The position numbers and the translations under genes were made by a program. Positions 33,794 through 44,586 of a stretch of 64,000 nucleotides of DNA are shown piece by piece. The notes beneath the pieces are model-generated. The model searched no databases, was not told the origin of the DNA, and saw only the letters and a program-made list of their open reading frames with translations. Where the stretch lies: NCBI GenBank assembly GCA_963556695.1, contig CAUWAG010000007.1:1426001-1490000 (forward strand). The letters run 5' to 3'. Within the stretch, counting starts at the first letter, position 1. Every line of letters begins with the position of its first letter. The stretch comes from Anthostomella pinea (taxonomy: Eukaryota > Ascomycota > Sordariomycetes > Xylariales > Xylariaceae).

Positions 33794-36266
33794 TCAATCG
33801 TCAGTCCTAAATATGTACACCTCGCCCACAAGCACCGTACAACCCACGACCATGGCTATAGCGATTATGGGGAGATTCACACGCGCAAACTCCAGACCTC
33901 GGACGCGGATGTGTTTCCGGGCGAGGATGTCTCGCCACAGGAGGCCGGCCAACGACGCACTGAACGCTACGCTGAACGCGCCGTAGTTGACGCCGAGGGC
34001 CATGCTGTAGATCGTGGCCCATTTTGTACGGTCGCCGATGTGGGTGCCGTTGATACGATGGATCTCTATCCATGCTTGTATGACGCGGGAGAGCAGGATG
34101 GTAGTCCCTATGTTTGTGCCTGCGAACTAGTAATGCGCGAGCAAGGTCAGCTTGCCAAGTGTGAAATCAGGTGTTAGCCGTAGACTTACGTTGCACAGTA
34201 TGACGGACAGAAAGCCCATGCCACCGATGGCGCCGATTGTTCCCGTCTTCACCACCCAGTGGTCCCATCCGTAGGCGAATACTGGTACCCAACCTTTGTT
34301 GACCAAACCCTGCACCAGAATGAACATGCAAAAGGCAAATGGTAGGAGGGCGAACGGCAGGTGTGATACGACCGCCGTGACTGTCGGGAAAGTCTCCTGA
34401 GACCACCTGTACCCATCGCGAACAAGCGAGATGAGTGTTGGGCGCTCATGCCTTTGTCGTAAATCTTGCCTGAAGGGTGCGAGCTTTTCCTCATCGAGTG
34501 CCCCACTCGATGCCGTGTCTACTTTTCTCTGCGGTGCAGCCTTCGGGTCATGACCGTGAAGAGCTTGCTTCTCATCAGAGTCCCTTACAGTATCAACAAG
34601 CGGCTGGCCATCCTTTGGTGCGAACATGGTGGGAGAAGACCCAGGTGGGGAGGTGGACACTGGAGTCATACCATCGCCGTTCTCAGATACGAGAAGCGCG
34701 GGGCTCGTCGATGATTGGAAACCCGGCTTCGTTGGTCTCGTACTGATTCTATCGGCTCCTATCAGACTCTCTCTGTCAATGTCAGCAACGGAATGGCCAG
34801 GTTCGCTTGTCCCATCGCCATTAGTTTCCCTCGGAGTCTGCTCTACTGCTTCTGGTGAACGAGTCAACCTCAGGGCATGTTCGTCAACTGCTGTGATGAT
34901 CCGCTCCTCCAGTTCCATGCCCTCCTCCCGGTTCTCCCTTGCGGTTTGTATTTCGCGTCGCCCGTCGCGCGCAATTCTGCGCGTCTCTTCCCGGTGCAAC
35001 CATCCAGACGAGATGTCCCAGCACAGCATAACCACCGCGGCAGGTAACGTCACGTAGAACACGGGATACTCGCCATTCTTTTGTGCTGCTGCATTGAGTG
35101 ACAGGACAGTGACCAGCGTTGCAACCATGATGAAGCCTCCGAATGCTGCACCTCCTTTATCGAGGAAAGGGTTCAAAACCTCTTCAAGAGAGATGAGCTG
35201 GCCGGTTTTGCTGTCCGCATTCTGGTTCTCTACTTCCTCAGCCTTTCCTCGTGCATTGGGGATGTTGGGGTTCACAGGCTTCCGGTCTTTCGCTTCTTGG
35301 GGAAGGTCGTGCATCTCGATGGAGATAGGGATGAGCGACTCGTCGGCGAAGACAATGTACAGCAAGAACGGGAATAAGACGATAGCGGTAGCAAATACCG
35401 GCACAACCATGTTTTTCGTATAGTCAACGAATCGGAGCCCGAAAGCACCGGCAAGCACCAGATTGGTCGGGTTTGACGAAACGAGGAGCGCAGAGGCGAT
35501 GTTGGCGACGGCGAACTGGGTGTGGATCCAGGCTCTCGGGTGGACGATGTTGCTCGAAACCCGAGTCATGTAGGCGAGGAAGGCGGTGCCGGACAGAATG
35601 ATGGGGTCGTTACCAATCACGCTGCCGATCAGGAAGAAGAAGGTATAGAGGTAGAAGAACAGCCTGTGCCCGACTTTACCCGCCTTCTGTAGCACCTTGA
35701 AGGCTAGCCACCTGATGAGGCCAGAAGCGTCGATTGAGATGGCGATGTAGGCTAGGGAGAGGAAGAAGATCATGATGTCGTAAGGGTTTATGTTGTCTGT
35801 TCCAGCAATGCCCTGGACTATCTCCCGTCGGCCAATGGCTCCGGTGATGAGTAAAAAGATGTCGGCTATGAAGGGCCCTGTTGCGAAGTCGACGCGGAAT
35901 CTGGGCAGGACGAACCATGGCCGGGCGCGGCCAGGCTGTTGATCATGGTCGCCATGGTCATTGCTGGAGCCACGTTGAATTCGAGGCTGTCTGGGCGGTA
36001 TGATGCGCAGAACACGCAGGCTCTTGAAGAAAGCATCTGAGAGAAGGCGAGGAACGGGAATAATAACGTTAAATGGGAAAAGTACGACGAGGTCTAGCAG
36101 TAGCGAAGAGGAGTTAATCGCACAGGAACGTACGGGGGTGCACGCCCAAACATGGGTTGGACTTACTGGCTGCGACGAAGACGATGAGGGTGAGGATGGA
36201 TCTCCACGTCTTGATCTGTTCGGTGTCAAGGTCGATATTGAAATTCAGCTCATCTGAATCTGACAT
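33794..36266 (-). CDS. ArsB/CitMHS-superfamily anion permease (arsenite-pump-like)
   Basis: Three exons on the minus strand, 36266-36167, 36093-34190 and 34126-33794, encode 778 residues. The introns are 73 and 63 nt, both with GTAAGT donors. Splicing the first replaces a Ser-rich false start with 'MSDSDELNFNIDLDTEQIKT' and a first helix 'ILTLIVFVAANLVVLFPFNV'. Splicing the second joins 'MGFLSVILCN' to 'FAGTNIGTTILLSRVI', a conserved helix pair. About a dozen hydrophobic segments are visible. 'NDPIILSGTAFLAYMTR' and 'LVSSNPTNLVLAGAFGL' are the re-entrant signature regions of the ion-transporter superfamily. A loop of roughly 200 hydrophilic residues divides the two halves. Export of arsenite or transport of an organic anion or sodium are family functions; the substrate here is open. 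Confidence 0.85.
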
Positions 36267-37655
36267 GGTGGGGTCCGCTGGCAGAAGCGAGTGAGCGCTT
36301 CACTCAGAAGATCAGCGCTCTTCTGTGAACACAGTCCATCTGTAAGAAATATGCAGCGATCTCGGACCTGTCCAGCGACGAAACCGTATAGCCTCTAGCA
36401 GTGGAATCTAGGTGGTGAGAGATGAGGTAGAGCTGAGATGCTCGATGAGGCCTCGAGGGCAGTTGGCGATGCGAACGGCGACGTCTTTGTCTGCGCAGAT
36501 GACGGATGGCTTAGGCGAATCAGGTCGCCAACAGAAATCTACACGATGGACATGTGCTCGGGTGTAGGATGCTTTCGAGACTCGGCGCAGAAACAGTGGA
36601 AGACCAAGACAACCAAGATAGCATCCAAGGCTTGGTGGTGGCTGTGGACGTAAGTACTAGTCTAAATAGAGAAATAGAAGGGTTGTGGAAGGGTCGTACC
36701 GCGGTAGTGATTGGTCAATGGGCGGAAGAATGCGGGGCTGTGGTTTTGGGGAATCCTTGATCAGCGTCAGTGCGGCTGTGCAAGCCCGTGCAGGTGAGTC
36801 TACATGTATACTCCAGTACTGGTATACTCTTGATGCTAGATCCGGAAGTCTTGACCGCCTTATGAGTTACATGTATCTACCACTTGATAGGTACGGTGAT
36901 ACACCCTAAGTAGAATAAACCTCGGGGCTCGCCGTGTAATGCATTTCTGAGTGGGAGATGAGCACTCCGCAGTCGTCTGTCAATGCTATTGTTTCTTCCA
37001 TCAATTGTCTAGGTGGAAACCACATCTTGAGCCAACATGCTGGCAGCTAGCTTGGTGAATAGGTGAGCGCCTGGTGAGTGATGAATACTTATGGGTAAGT
37101 CGGCATTGTAAACTGCCCGGTTGATGTAGGACTTCTGTCAGATGACAGATGACGCTGCGACACACAGCTGCCAAGGCTGCTGACCAGCTGCCCAAAACGG
37201 GTGCTCGGTGAATGGGGCTGCACTGTCCAGGACTGGGGCATCGGGTCCGTCCTGGAAATATGACGGTCAGCCTCCATTATGTACAACTGAATCCCATGTC
37301 TTCCGAGTCCTGCCTCGTCACCCTTGCTCACGCGGCAGTCAGTCAGTCAGTCAGTCAGTCCATGCAGCCTTGCCTTGTATTGTCTTGCCTTGCCCCTTCG
37401 GCGAATATCAATGATGAGGCGGGCAGAGACATCTCAACGTGGCCTACTTCAACCTTCCCCTTCTCCTCACTGCCTCTCTATAGCCTCCCGATGGGATGCA
37501 TACTTTCACGACTAATCGAAGACACGCATGCATAACAAGCAACCCATCCCCTTTTTTGAACCGCTACAGCCCCTGTGAAACTTACCATCAGTCTGCCGTA
37601 TTGTCTGTCTTGCTACCATAGCCTACTCTAAGCCCTCTTTCTCCGCTCTCTCTTC
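36267..37655. other. Divergent intergenic region with a CAGT microsatellite
   Basis: This is the promoter side of the permease gene (left) and of the six-exon membrane-protein gene (right). A run of six CAGT units lies at 37336-37360. The stretch from about 37420 to 37655 is CT-rich like a leader. No gene is seen. Confidence 0.45.
37336..37360. repeat. (CAGT)6 microsatellite
   Basis: Six uninterrupted CAGT units plus one extra base lie about 300 bp before the start of the membrane-protein gene at 37656. Confidence 0.9.
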
Positions 37656-40006
37656 ATGCCAGTGATTTCTCCCACCACGCCCATCAACACCTTTGTCGAC
37701 CGGGATACGATTACCAATTCCACGAATGCCACCGTTGCGGATGCTCTACAGGTCGTATGTGCGTGGCCCGTATCGGGGCAGTACGGAGCCGGCTCGCGGG
37801 TGCTGTAAGTGAGAAGACTCGGCTCTCCCCACAAAGTCCACTTCCTCCACTTCCTCCACTTCCCGAGATCGTGAACTCGAGTCCCACATCGTTAGCATAG
37901 TCTAATCCGACTACAAGCTAATCCGCTACCTCTTCCTTGCTCTATAGCTACTATATCCTCGTGGCTGTGTGCGTATTTGCTCGAAAGGCAGAATGGCTCC
38001 GGAGCGCCGGCTTAGCAGCTGCCTTGCTTGTTCCCGCCGTCGCGGCCCTCCACGCCATTGTCCTTGCTGCCGTCCACGTCGATGGTGAGCCAGTATCCCT
38101 TCTCTGCACCCACATGTAATGAGATACTGACAACATTACCTGACACCCAGGCGCGGTTGATATGGACGTCTATGGTGCCTTCCAACTGTGTTCCATCGGC
38201 ATTCTGGCTGCTCCCGTCACCGTCAGACTGTCGCAGACCTACTTCAATGACCCCGGTCGAAATATGATCTTCCTGTGGACTGGCCTTGTTCTGGCTGGTG
38301 AGTAAATCTTGTGTTCCCGCCGCTCTGTCAGTCCGCTTACCCACCTGAAGGGCTGCTAAGCTTGACCGTCGAGTTCTACCGCATCGAAACCTTCGCTTGT
38401 TCCATGGATGATTTTGGGCAACCCATGTCGTCCGATCCAAGCCAGTTCAATTACATGAATGCCGGTTGCGGCTTGGCTCTACCTTGCAACACCGGTCCCG
38501 CTGGGCCTTTTTCTCCTCTGCGACGCGGCGCTACCAATGAGATCTTCGTCATACCTGCACCGGACAGGCTGACTTTCAACGCCGCAACGCTTGTCGCAGC
38601 AGCTTGCTGTGTCCCTGCCATTCTCTCTCTGGTATGTTACCGGAGGCTCACTGCCCCCCTATCGAACTCGCTTCCACAGCCAAGTTATCTACCAGTGGTA
38701 GTTGAAATTGGAAGAATGTCTTTGGGGGCACCGCAGGCTAACCCGCTACTATGCAGATATATACCTGGATCAAGATCCTCGAAGTCAACTGGAAAAACAG
38801 CTACGGCCACCATGACGAGCCCATCTCTGGCACCAACGGCGCCACCATCGGGAAGATGAAGGGAGTCAACGCCGTCATCCGAACCTTTCTCAGCACCGTC
38901 GAAGTCCCACTGTTTGGTGGAGCAGTGATTGTGATACTTGTCTTTGGCGAGCTAAACTTCTTCAGTCGTCAAGTCAACTTTCAAACTGAACCTATGACTA
39001 GCATTGGTAAGTTGCCCTACCCTTCGAACTGTTGAGAGCTCTTACCGACGTGCCGCCTGTCGTAGGCCAGTGGGCTCCTATTGTAGGAACTGTACTTGCT
39101 GCAATAGGGTCATTATATGTCTTGTTGGCAAGCCAGCGAGCCGCAATGGATCAAGCCCATTCCACAATAGCAGTGCATCACTGCACCTACTCCCACCATC
39201 ACTGTACGCCGAGTAGCAGAGACAACGAAAGTATTGGAAGTGTTGCCATCGAGAGTCCACCACAGATTTCGAGGGACCTCCCAGCTGTGCGTCCAAACCT
39301 CACCAACGGGCAGGGAGGGAACTCAATCGAAATGACGCCAACAAGAAGCCGCTCAGTACCTGGGTCAAGACAGCATAAACGATCGTGGACGGGTATCGAT
39401 GATGGTAATAGACGCAAAGTAGCGGACGTGCTGACTGCGGTTGGCGATTGGTTTGGAACGGCTTCCCCCGATCGTTTCGATGACTCCCAGTTCCGACGCG
39501 GAAGGGCGGTCGATTTCCCTGTCATCCCAGGGGAGGCGAATCGAAATTCTGAGCTCCCCCGGATCCAGAGAGTGTGGAATCCGCACCGGGACGCAGATGG
39601 CAACGCGACACCCCGGCTTTCTGGGCGAGGTAGTTTCAATGGCAGCGTGGTATCTGGGCTTGCTCTGGAGGACGACGCGACGACACCAGGTCCAACGTCA
39701 CCTCACTCGCCGCATTCACCACACTCCCCGTCATTCCCATCGCCAACTGCAGCTCGATCTAGCACGCTCCCTTCGGGACGTTTATCACATGACAGTCCGG
39801 GAGTGTTGCGGTCACGGCGGGACACACTAGAAGTGCCAACAGCCGCCCACCACGGTCATACCCGCACCAACTCGACGTCTTCACCGTCACCACCTCTCCC
39901 AACCATGACCAGAGACCAGCGTCGGCCTACAATCGTAGTGTCCACCGAGCCCGACACCTTGTCAACCTCAAGCATGCCAAATGCTAGCTCACCTGATCCT
40001 CCTTGA
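37656..40006 (+). CDS. Polytopic membrane protein with long Ser/Pro-rich tail, unknown function
   Basis: Six exons can be joined in frame: 37656-37804, 37948-38084, 38151-38297, 38351-38631, 38757-39006 and 39066-40006, giving 634 residues. All donors are GTAAGT, GTGAG or GTATGT, and every join keeps the frame and avoids nearby stops. The acceptor at 38350 (AAG) is the weakest. A short extracellular-type N-terminus carries several Asn-x-Ser/Thr sites. About six hydrophobic helices follow, among them 'LAAALLVPAVAALHAIVLAA', 'GAVIVILVFGELNFFS' and 'IVGTVLAAIGSLYVLLAS'. The last 290 residues are hydrophilic, Ser/Pro-rich and probably cytoplasmic, including repeated 'PHS' triplets. The layout recalls a receptor-like seven-helix protein, but I recognise no signature motif. 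Function unknown. Confidence 0.72.
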
Positions 40007-40639
40007 GCATCACCTGCGCGATGACCCGAATAACCATTCGGAGCTTGCCAGGAGTCGAAATTCGCGATGCGGTATTTGCTACTAGCCCATAACCCGAAGA
40101 TTCTCGAACAAAGCACGATATCTCTGTCCGGAGATTGCAATACGTTGCTATCAACAAACCTCAACATTAATCACCATTTGTTTTCTCCATCAATCGACGC
40201 CCGCATTGGTTCATACACCCGTGGGTTTGGAAGCACTTTAGCTGCTCGCATTATAGAAACGATCTACACGAAACTCGACACATTCATTGGTCAACGGCAC
40301 CTCTTACTTCATGACGAATAGCGACTATCTTGCATATAGATGGATTAGACAAGGCTACATAAATCGGGAACTTGCTATGCGGTACGTGGGGGGCCTTACG
40401 TTTACGAATTACTGACTCGCCCGAATATCACCGAGGCCGATATATGGCTAACATCCCGAAGGACTATTTTTCCATCATTTGGAACAAGGCAGATATGATC
40501 CCGTTTCTGGTACTTGGTCAACCAGCCTCCGAATAACAGGGTGCAAATAAGAGATTTTGACAAGGTGCAAATAGCAGGACTCCTGCGCATTCCCCACTCC
40601 AAGTGCCCAGCCATAAACGTGCTGCTGCCGAACGAATAA
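40007..40639. other. Intergenic, between convergent genes
   Basis: 3' flanks of the polytopic membrane protein gene and the secreted-protein gene. Nothing recognisable. Confidence 0.5.
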
Positions 40640-41164
40640 CTACCCAGGCCAAAGACAATCTTTAGAGTCCCCATCGCAAACCGAGCACGTTCCAACCGGG
40701 CATGGGTTATTGGCGCAATATCTGGAGGTATCACAAGCCGAGGCACCCCCTGCAGACCGAGGCATCAACCCCCTAGCATCATCCGCAGGGCTGGTCCGCG
40801 CCCGATGCTCCTTCGTGTTGGCTTTGGCTGCCTGGAATTCCTTTTTCAACCCGTCGGAAATTTTCACGCGGCCGATCTCGTCCATAGAGTCGGCTTCTTT
40901 CACAACGGCCTTGTCCTCGGGTTCGTTGTATAAGACTCCGGCCCAGCTCTCGGCTTTTTCCATCAGTTTTGCGAGGTCTTCGTTGGCGGACTGGTCGGGG
41001 GCTTGTTAGCTTTTGGTCGGGAGACTGCATTGTGTTCTGGGTATGGAGGGGAGGGGAGGGATAGAGGGTGGTGGCAGACTGACCTCGTCGTCGCTGGAGT
41101 CGGACATGCCCATGAAGGCCGTAGCGAGTGACGCAAAGAGGACAAGAGCTGTGCTTGGCTTCAT
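40640..41164 (-). CDS. Small secreted cysteine-rich protein (effector-like), second member
   Basis: Two exons on the minus strand, 41164-41084 and 40990-40640, encode 143 residues. The 93-nt intron starts GTCAGT, has a CTAAC branch site and ends CAG; it is phase 0. Exon 1 encodes a signal peptide ('MKPSTALVLFASLATAFMG') and an acidic stretch. The middle is charged and helical ('SANEDLAKLMEKAESWAG'). The tail has six cysteines with spacing C-x5-C-x4-C-x4-C-x2-C-x6-C. The shared C-x4-C-x2-C core, the single phase-0 intron after 27 codons (29 in the other gene) and the overall plan match the gene at 8609-9184. A secreted, possibly processed, disulphide-rich product is inferred. No known family is recognised. 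Confidence 0.72.
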
Positions 41165-42379
41165 TGTGATACTCGAGTTGGTTCGGTGGCTGGCTATGTT
41201 TGAAGTTGTTGGGCGTGTGCTTGGTTGAGAGAGTCCCCGTGGCGAGACGTATTTGAATGTGCGGGAGAAAGATCGATGTGTCTGTGTAGAGGTGTGCCTG
41301 TATTTTAGGATGGGCAAGACTCTACCTTTTCTAGTCTGAGGCCCTGGGCCTATTCCTTTGCGCTTGAGCGTCCGATTATCGCTCCATGCAGCTGTGACAC
41401 AAGTACGTCAGTGTGCGAGGAAGCTTCAATGGGCTACAATGGCTCCGTCATCCGCAAGCAAGGCTGGCATGGTTCCCTCGCTAGGTACTGGGGACGTGTG
41501 TTGCTACAAAAGATCGCACCGACAAGGCCTGATTCGATGAAGGCCGCATGTCTTCATTGACTTTGGCTATGCAGTATGGAAGATGTCTGGAACTTTGAAG
41601 GCTATAATTAACCATGGGCTCGAGTGAATCACCGCACACTCCGCTGGGCGTCATAGCCCGACTACTTCAACGCAACATAGGTGCGAAGGCTGGGATCGCA
41701 TACTCGAGCTACACGCCCAGTGTTCTCGAGACTATACCAGGGTCCAAAAGTACCAGCCGCCCCCGCCCCAATCCATCTGCACTCCTGTTCCGCCTACAGG
41801 GGAGAAAGTTCCTCGAGAACCGCGTCGGATCATGGTTTCTCGGTATCGTTTGGACGGTGCCATAGAAGCCGACTCCTCCGCTTCCTGCGCGTCGGCCGAG
41901 ATACTTCCGAAACAGGATTATAGCCTCACTTGCAGACCAATCAAATGCGACCGGGCGCCGGCGGCGTGAATGATGCCATGACAAGCGCTGGCGACGTGGG
42001 TGATGCCATGATGCTGGTTTGCTCTGATTCACATACAAAATCATAGGTGTGTGATGGTTCCACCATCCATCAGGTGTAGCAATGGTCCCCATGGTCCCTG
42101 GGTCACGTGACTGAGCACATGACTGATCGGATGACAGGTTGATCCATGCCCTGGTGGGTCTGGTGGGGGACGACTGCCCACATCTAGCTGCCCACCAATT
42201 TGGGTGCATCTCCAGATCTTTCTTTTCCTTTAACCAGAGTTCGTTATACGTTAATAGTCAATAAGGGTCCCTGTATCCTTCCAATACATTTACGGAATCG
42301 TGACAAGGTGGGTAAAGCATACACACAGGTCACGTGCTACCTAGATACAGCATAATTCCAGGATAGAGTATACAAATCT
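41165..42379. other. Flank between secreted-protein gene and A+T-rich block
   Basis: Base composition is normal up to about 42.2 kb and then becomes A+T-richer. Short ORFs are present but none is supported. Confidence 0.45.
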
Positions 42380-42619
42380 GGGTTACAAAATTATATATTC
42401 GATCAGGGGTAACAAATATACCCCTTAACGGCGGGGGCCCCTTAATAAAACACCCCCTTTGATAAGATAGTTTTTATATCAAATATCACTATGTTTATTT
42501 CTATATATATTTATAATTAATAAGGCTAGAAATACTGGTTTTATTACTTCAAATTTTTTCCCTTAGTGTTTTTGTAATATATAAGTTATTGAATACCGCG
42601 TTCTTATCAATTAAGTAGC

Positions 42620-42823
42620 TGTTGGAACAGGCTTGAACGATCAATCATAATACTCGAGTATGGGGTCAAGGTCATGATGTTGCTGATGGTTGGATTGAGA
42701 GGAATCTAGCTGGACTCAAAGGTCTGGCCAAGTGCCCTCTCAATCCACTATCTTATCTTATCTAATCATACATGTGGGTCCTGGTATAGATGGTTTGCAG
42801 TCTGGAATCGCATGGATCCAACA
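42620..42823. mobile_element. Solo LTR with 5-bp target-site duplication
   Basis: The 204-bp island starts TGTTGG and ends CCAACA, a perfect 6-bp inverted terminal repeat with the TG...CA ends of retrotransposon LTRs. GTAGC occurs immediately before (42615-42619) and immediately after (42824-42828), as expected for a 5-bp target-site duplication. No internal retrotransposon sequence accompanies it, so it is a solo LTR. The retroelement superfamily is unknown. Confidence 0.75.
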
Positions 42824-43233
42824 GTAGCGATATTTTAAACTTATATTATAACTCGTTATTATTACAAGGTCGGGAAAACTAGCCTTGTTATAAGCGTGTC
42901 GTTAAATTTTAATAAATGTAAAACTTTATATTATATTTATTTATATTATAAACATAGGTCATTATAAGTAGCTATTCTTTATAAGTTAAAAAAAGAGAAA
43001 TATTTTCGTTTAAACAGACATATTATACGACTCTTTTTGGCTAAGTTATAAAGGTTATAATATTACGATTTTAATAAAGGAACTATTTTATTAAAAATGC
43101 TGTTTTATTCGGAGGCCTTTACCGTTATTTACTTATTTATACTTTATTTATATTCTTTTTTAAAATACCTACTTTATAAGTCATTATCTTTTTTATAACT
43201 ATTTAGTTTATTACCTACTATTAATATATATAT

Positions 43234-43460
43234 TGTCGGACGTGGTGCCTCAGGGTGTGTGGCGTAGGCTGTGGCGCAGGTGGTCCGTGTGTGGCTGGGG
43301 ACAGTCGTTGAGAGACCGTTGCCCCACCGCTCAGCTGTTACGCTAGCGGGACACGTACGTACTGTATTTTAACTGTATTTGTGTCCGCACTGGGTAGACA
43401 CGGAACCTTAGAGAAATCAACGAGTGAATGGATACGTATTCTGCACACTGCCTTTCCACA
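43234..43460. mobile_element. Probable solo LTR
   Basis: This 227-bp island of ordinary base composition starts TGTCGG and ends TTCCACA (TGT...ACA). It is flanked on both sides by TATAT (43229-43233 and 43461-43465), a possible 5-bp target-site duplication. In such A+T-rich surroundings this match is less telling than for the island at 42620. Confidence 0.55.
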
Positions 43461-43645
43461 TATATAGGAAAAATAAAAGAAATCCGGCTTAAAATAATTA
43501 GTAATAACTTTTTTAATGTAGTTATATTAATTATAATATATTTATAAACTTAGCAACGTTTTTATTAAGTTATTTTTATAGCTGCGGGTAGAGGTTAAAC
43601 TTATATCCAACGTAATAAAAAGTTCGCGCGTATATCAGTAACAAT

Positions 43646-44020
43646 TGTCACGACGAGCGTACTGAGGAGCTGGGACATGGCCGGCAGCAAATTGACGAGA
43701 ATATCAAGACTAGAGAGGAAAGGAAGAAAGAGAGAGAGATAGATACAGTGGGAGGTTGCCCTTTTAAGGGGATCCTCTGGTCAGATCCTTTCCCTATTGG
43801 GAAGTATCCGCTCGTCATGTGAGAAGGTCTGTGCAGGCCGTCACAGAGGGTGTGAGCGGTCGCTGCAAATGTTGTTTGTCATTCTCAAGTATGCTTGGCA
43901 GGGCTAATCTACAGCTAAATACTATACTGCACCATGCCAGGGTGCATCCACTGTTCCCTTGACAGCCCCTTAGTGGGTACTGCACCTAAGAGCACCATAT
44001 CTGGGATCCAACATCTGACA
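43646..44020. mobile_element. Probable LTR, no target-site duplication visible
   Basis: This 375-bp island starts TGTCA and ends TGACA, a perfect 5-bp inverted terminal repeat. It contains a purine-rich stretch and a TTTTAAGG promoter-like element. The adjoining bases (ACAAT and GTTAT) do not match, so it may have arisen by recombination between two elements, or the ends are misplaced. Confidence 0.45.
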
Positions 44021-44093
44021 GTTATAATTAAAAGATTACGTGGTTAAAAAACCTTAAAAAGCTATTTCGTTATATAGCTATTTTTTTCTTTAA

Positions 44094-44512
44094 AAATCTC
44101 CTATTAATAATAATGAAACCGCGGAATCGGCGTCACCTACCACTAACTAAATCTAGCTAAACTAAAAAGTTATAAATAAATAAAAATATTTTAAGTTAAG
44201 TATATATTAAGTATAATAAGTAGTAAGTATTATTATCGGTAAACCTCTTCCCTTCTAAAAATCCTTTATTAATAGCAGTAAAGCCGCAAAAGCGGCGTTA
44301 CTTACCGCTAGTTAAGCACAGCTAGACCGAAAAGTTATAAATAGATAAAAATACTTTAAGTTGGGTGTGTATTAGGTATAATAGTAAGTACCATCGTCGG
44401 CAAACCCCCTCCCTTTTGAAAATCCCCCATCAATAGCAGCAAAGCCGCAGAAGCGGCGTCCCCTGCCGCCAGCTAGGTACAGCTAGACCAACCAGTTACA
44501 CGTAAACCTACA
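44094..44512. repeat. Tandem repeat of about 161-165 bp with a left-to-right mutation gradient
   Basis: Three successive copies start at 44094, 44259 and 44420; the third is truncated near 44512. Landmarks shared by all are an AAATC start, a 'GCGGAAGCGGCGT'-like core and an AGCTAGAC-like segment. Aligned by eye, the leftmost copy has T or A at many places where the rightmost has C or G, and the middle copy is intermediate. The differences are nearly all transitions of the RIP type. Confidence 0.75.
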
Positions 44513-44586
44513 CGCAAAATGCGCGAAACGCGTTGAGAAGCTACGAAATAGCTGGTCTACCATGGGATACCTGACAGTTCCCAACA

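Larger units (their letters stand above)
42380..44512. repeat. A+T-saturated block, RIP-like, with LTR islands
   Basis: Most of this interval is dominated by A, T and TpA dinucleotides and has no open frame, in sharp contrast to both flanks. That is the look of repeat DNA after repeat-induced point mutation (C to T, mainly at CpA). Three islands of ordinary composition interrupt it (42620-42823, 43234-43460, 43646-44020), each bounded by TG...CA ends. A three-copy tandem repeat closes the block on the right. The ancestral element inside the A+T-rich parts cannot be identified. Confidence 0.7.

Noticed and set aside
42380..44512. Centromere- or telomere-type sequence
   Set aside because: The block is only about 2 kb, has LTR islands and no telomeric repeat; a RIP-like dead repeat explains it better.
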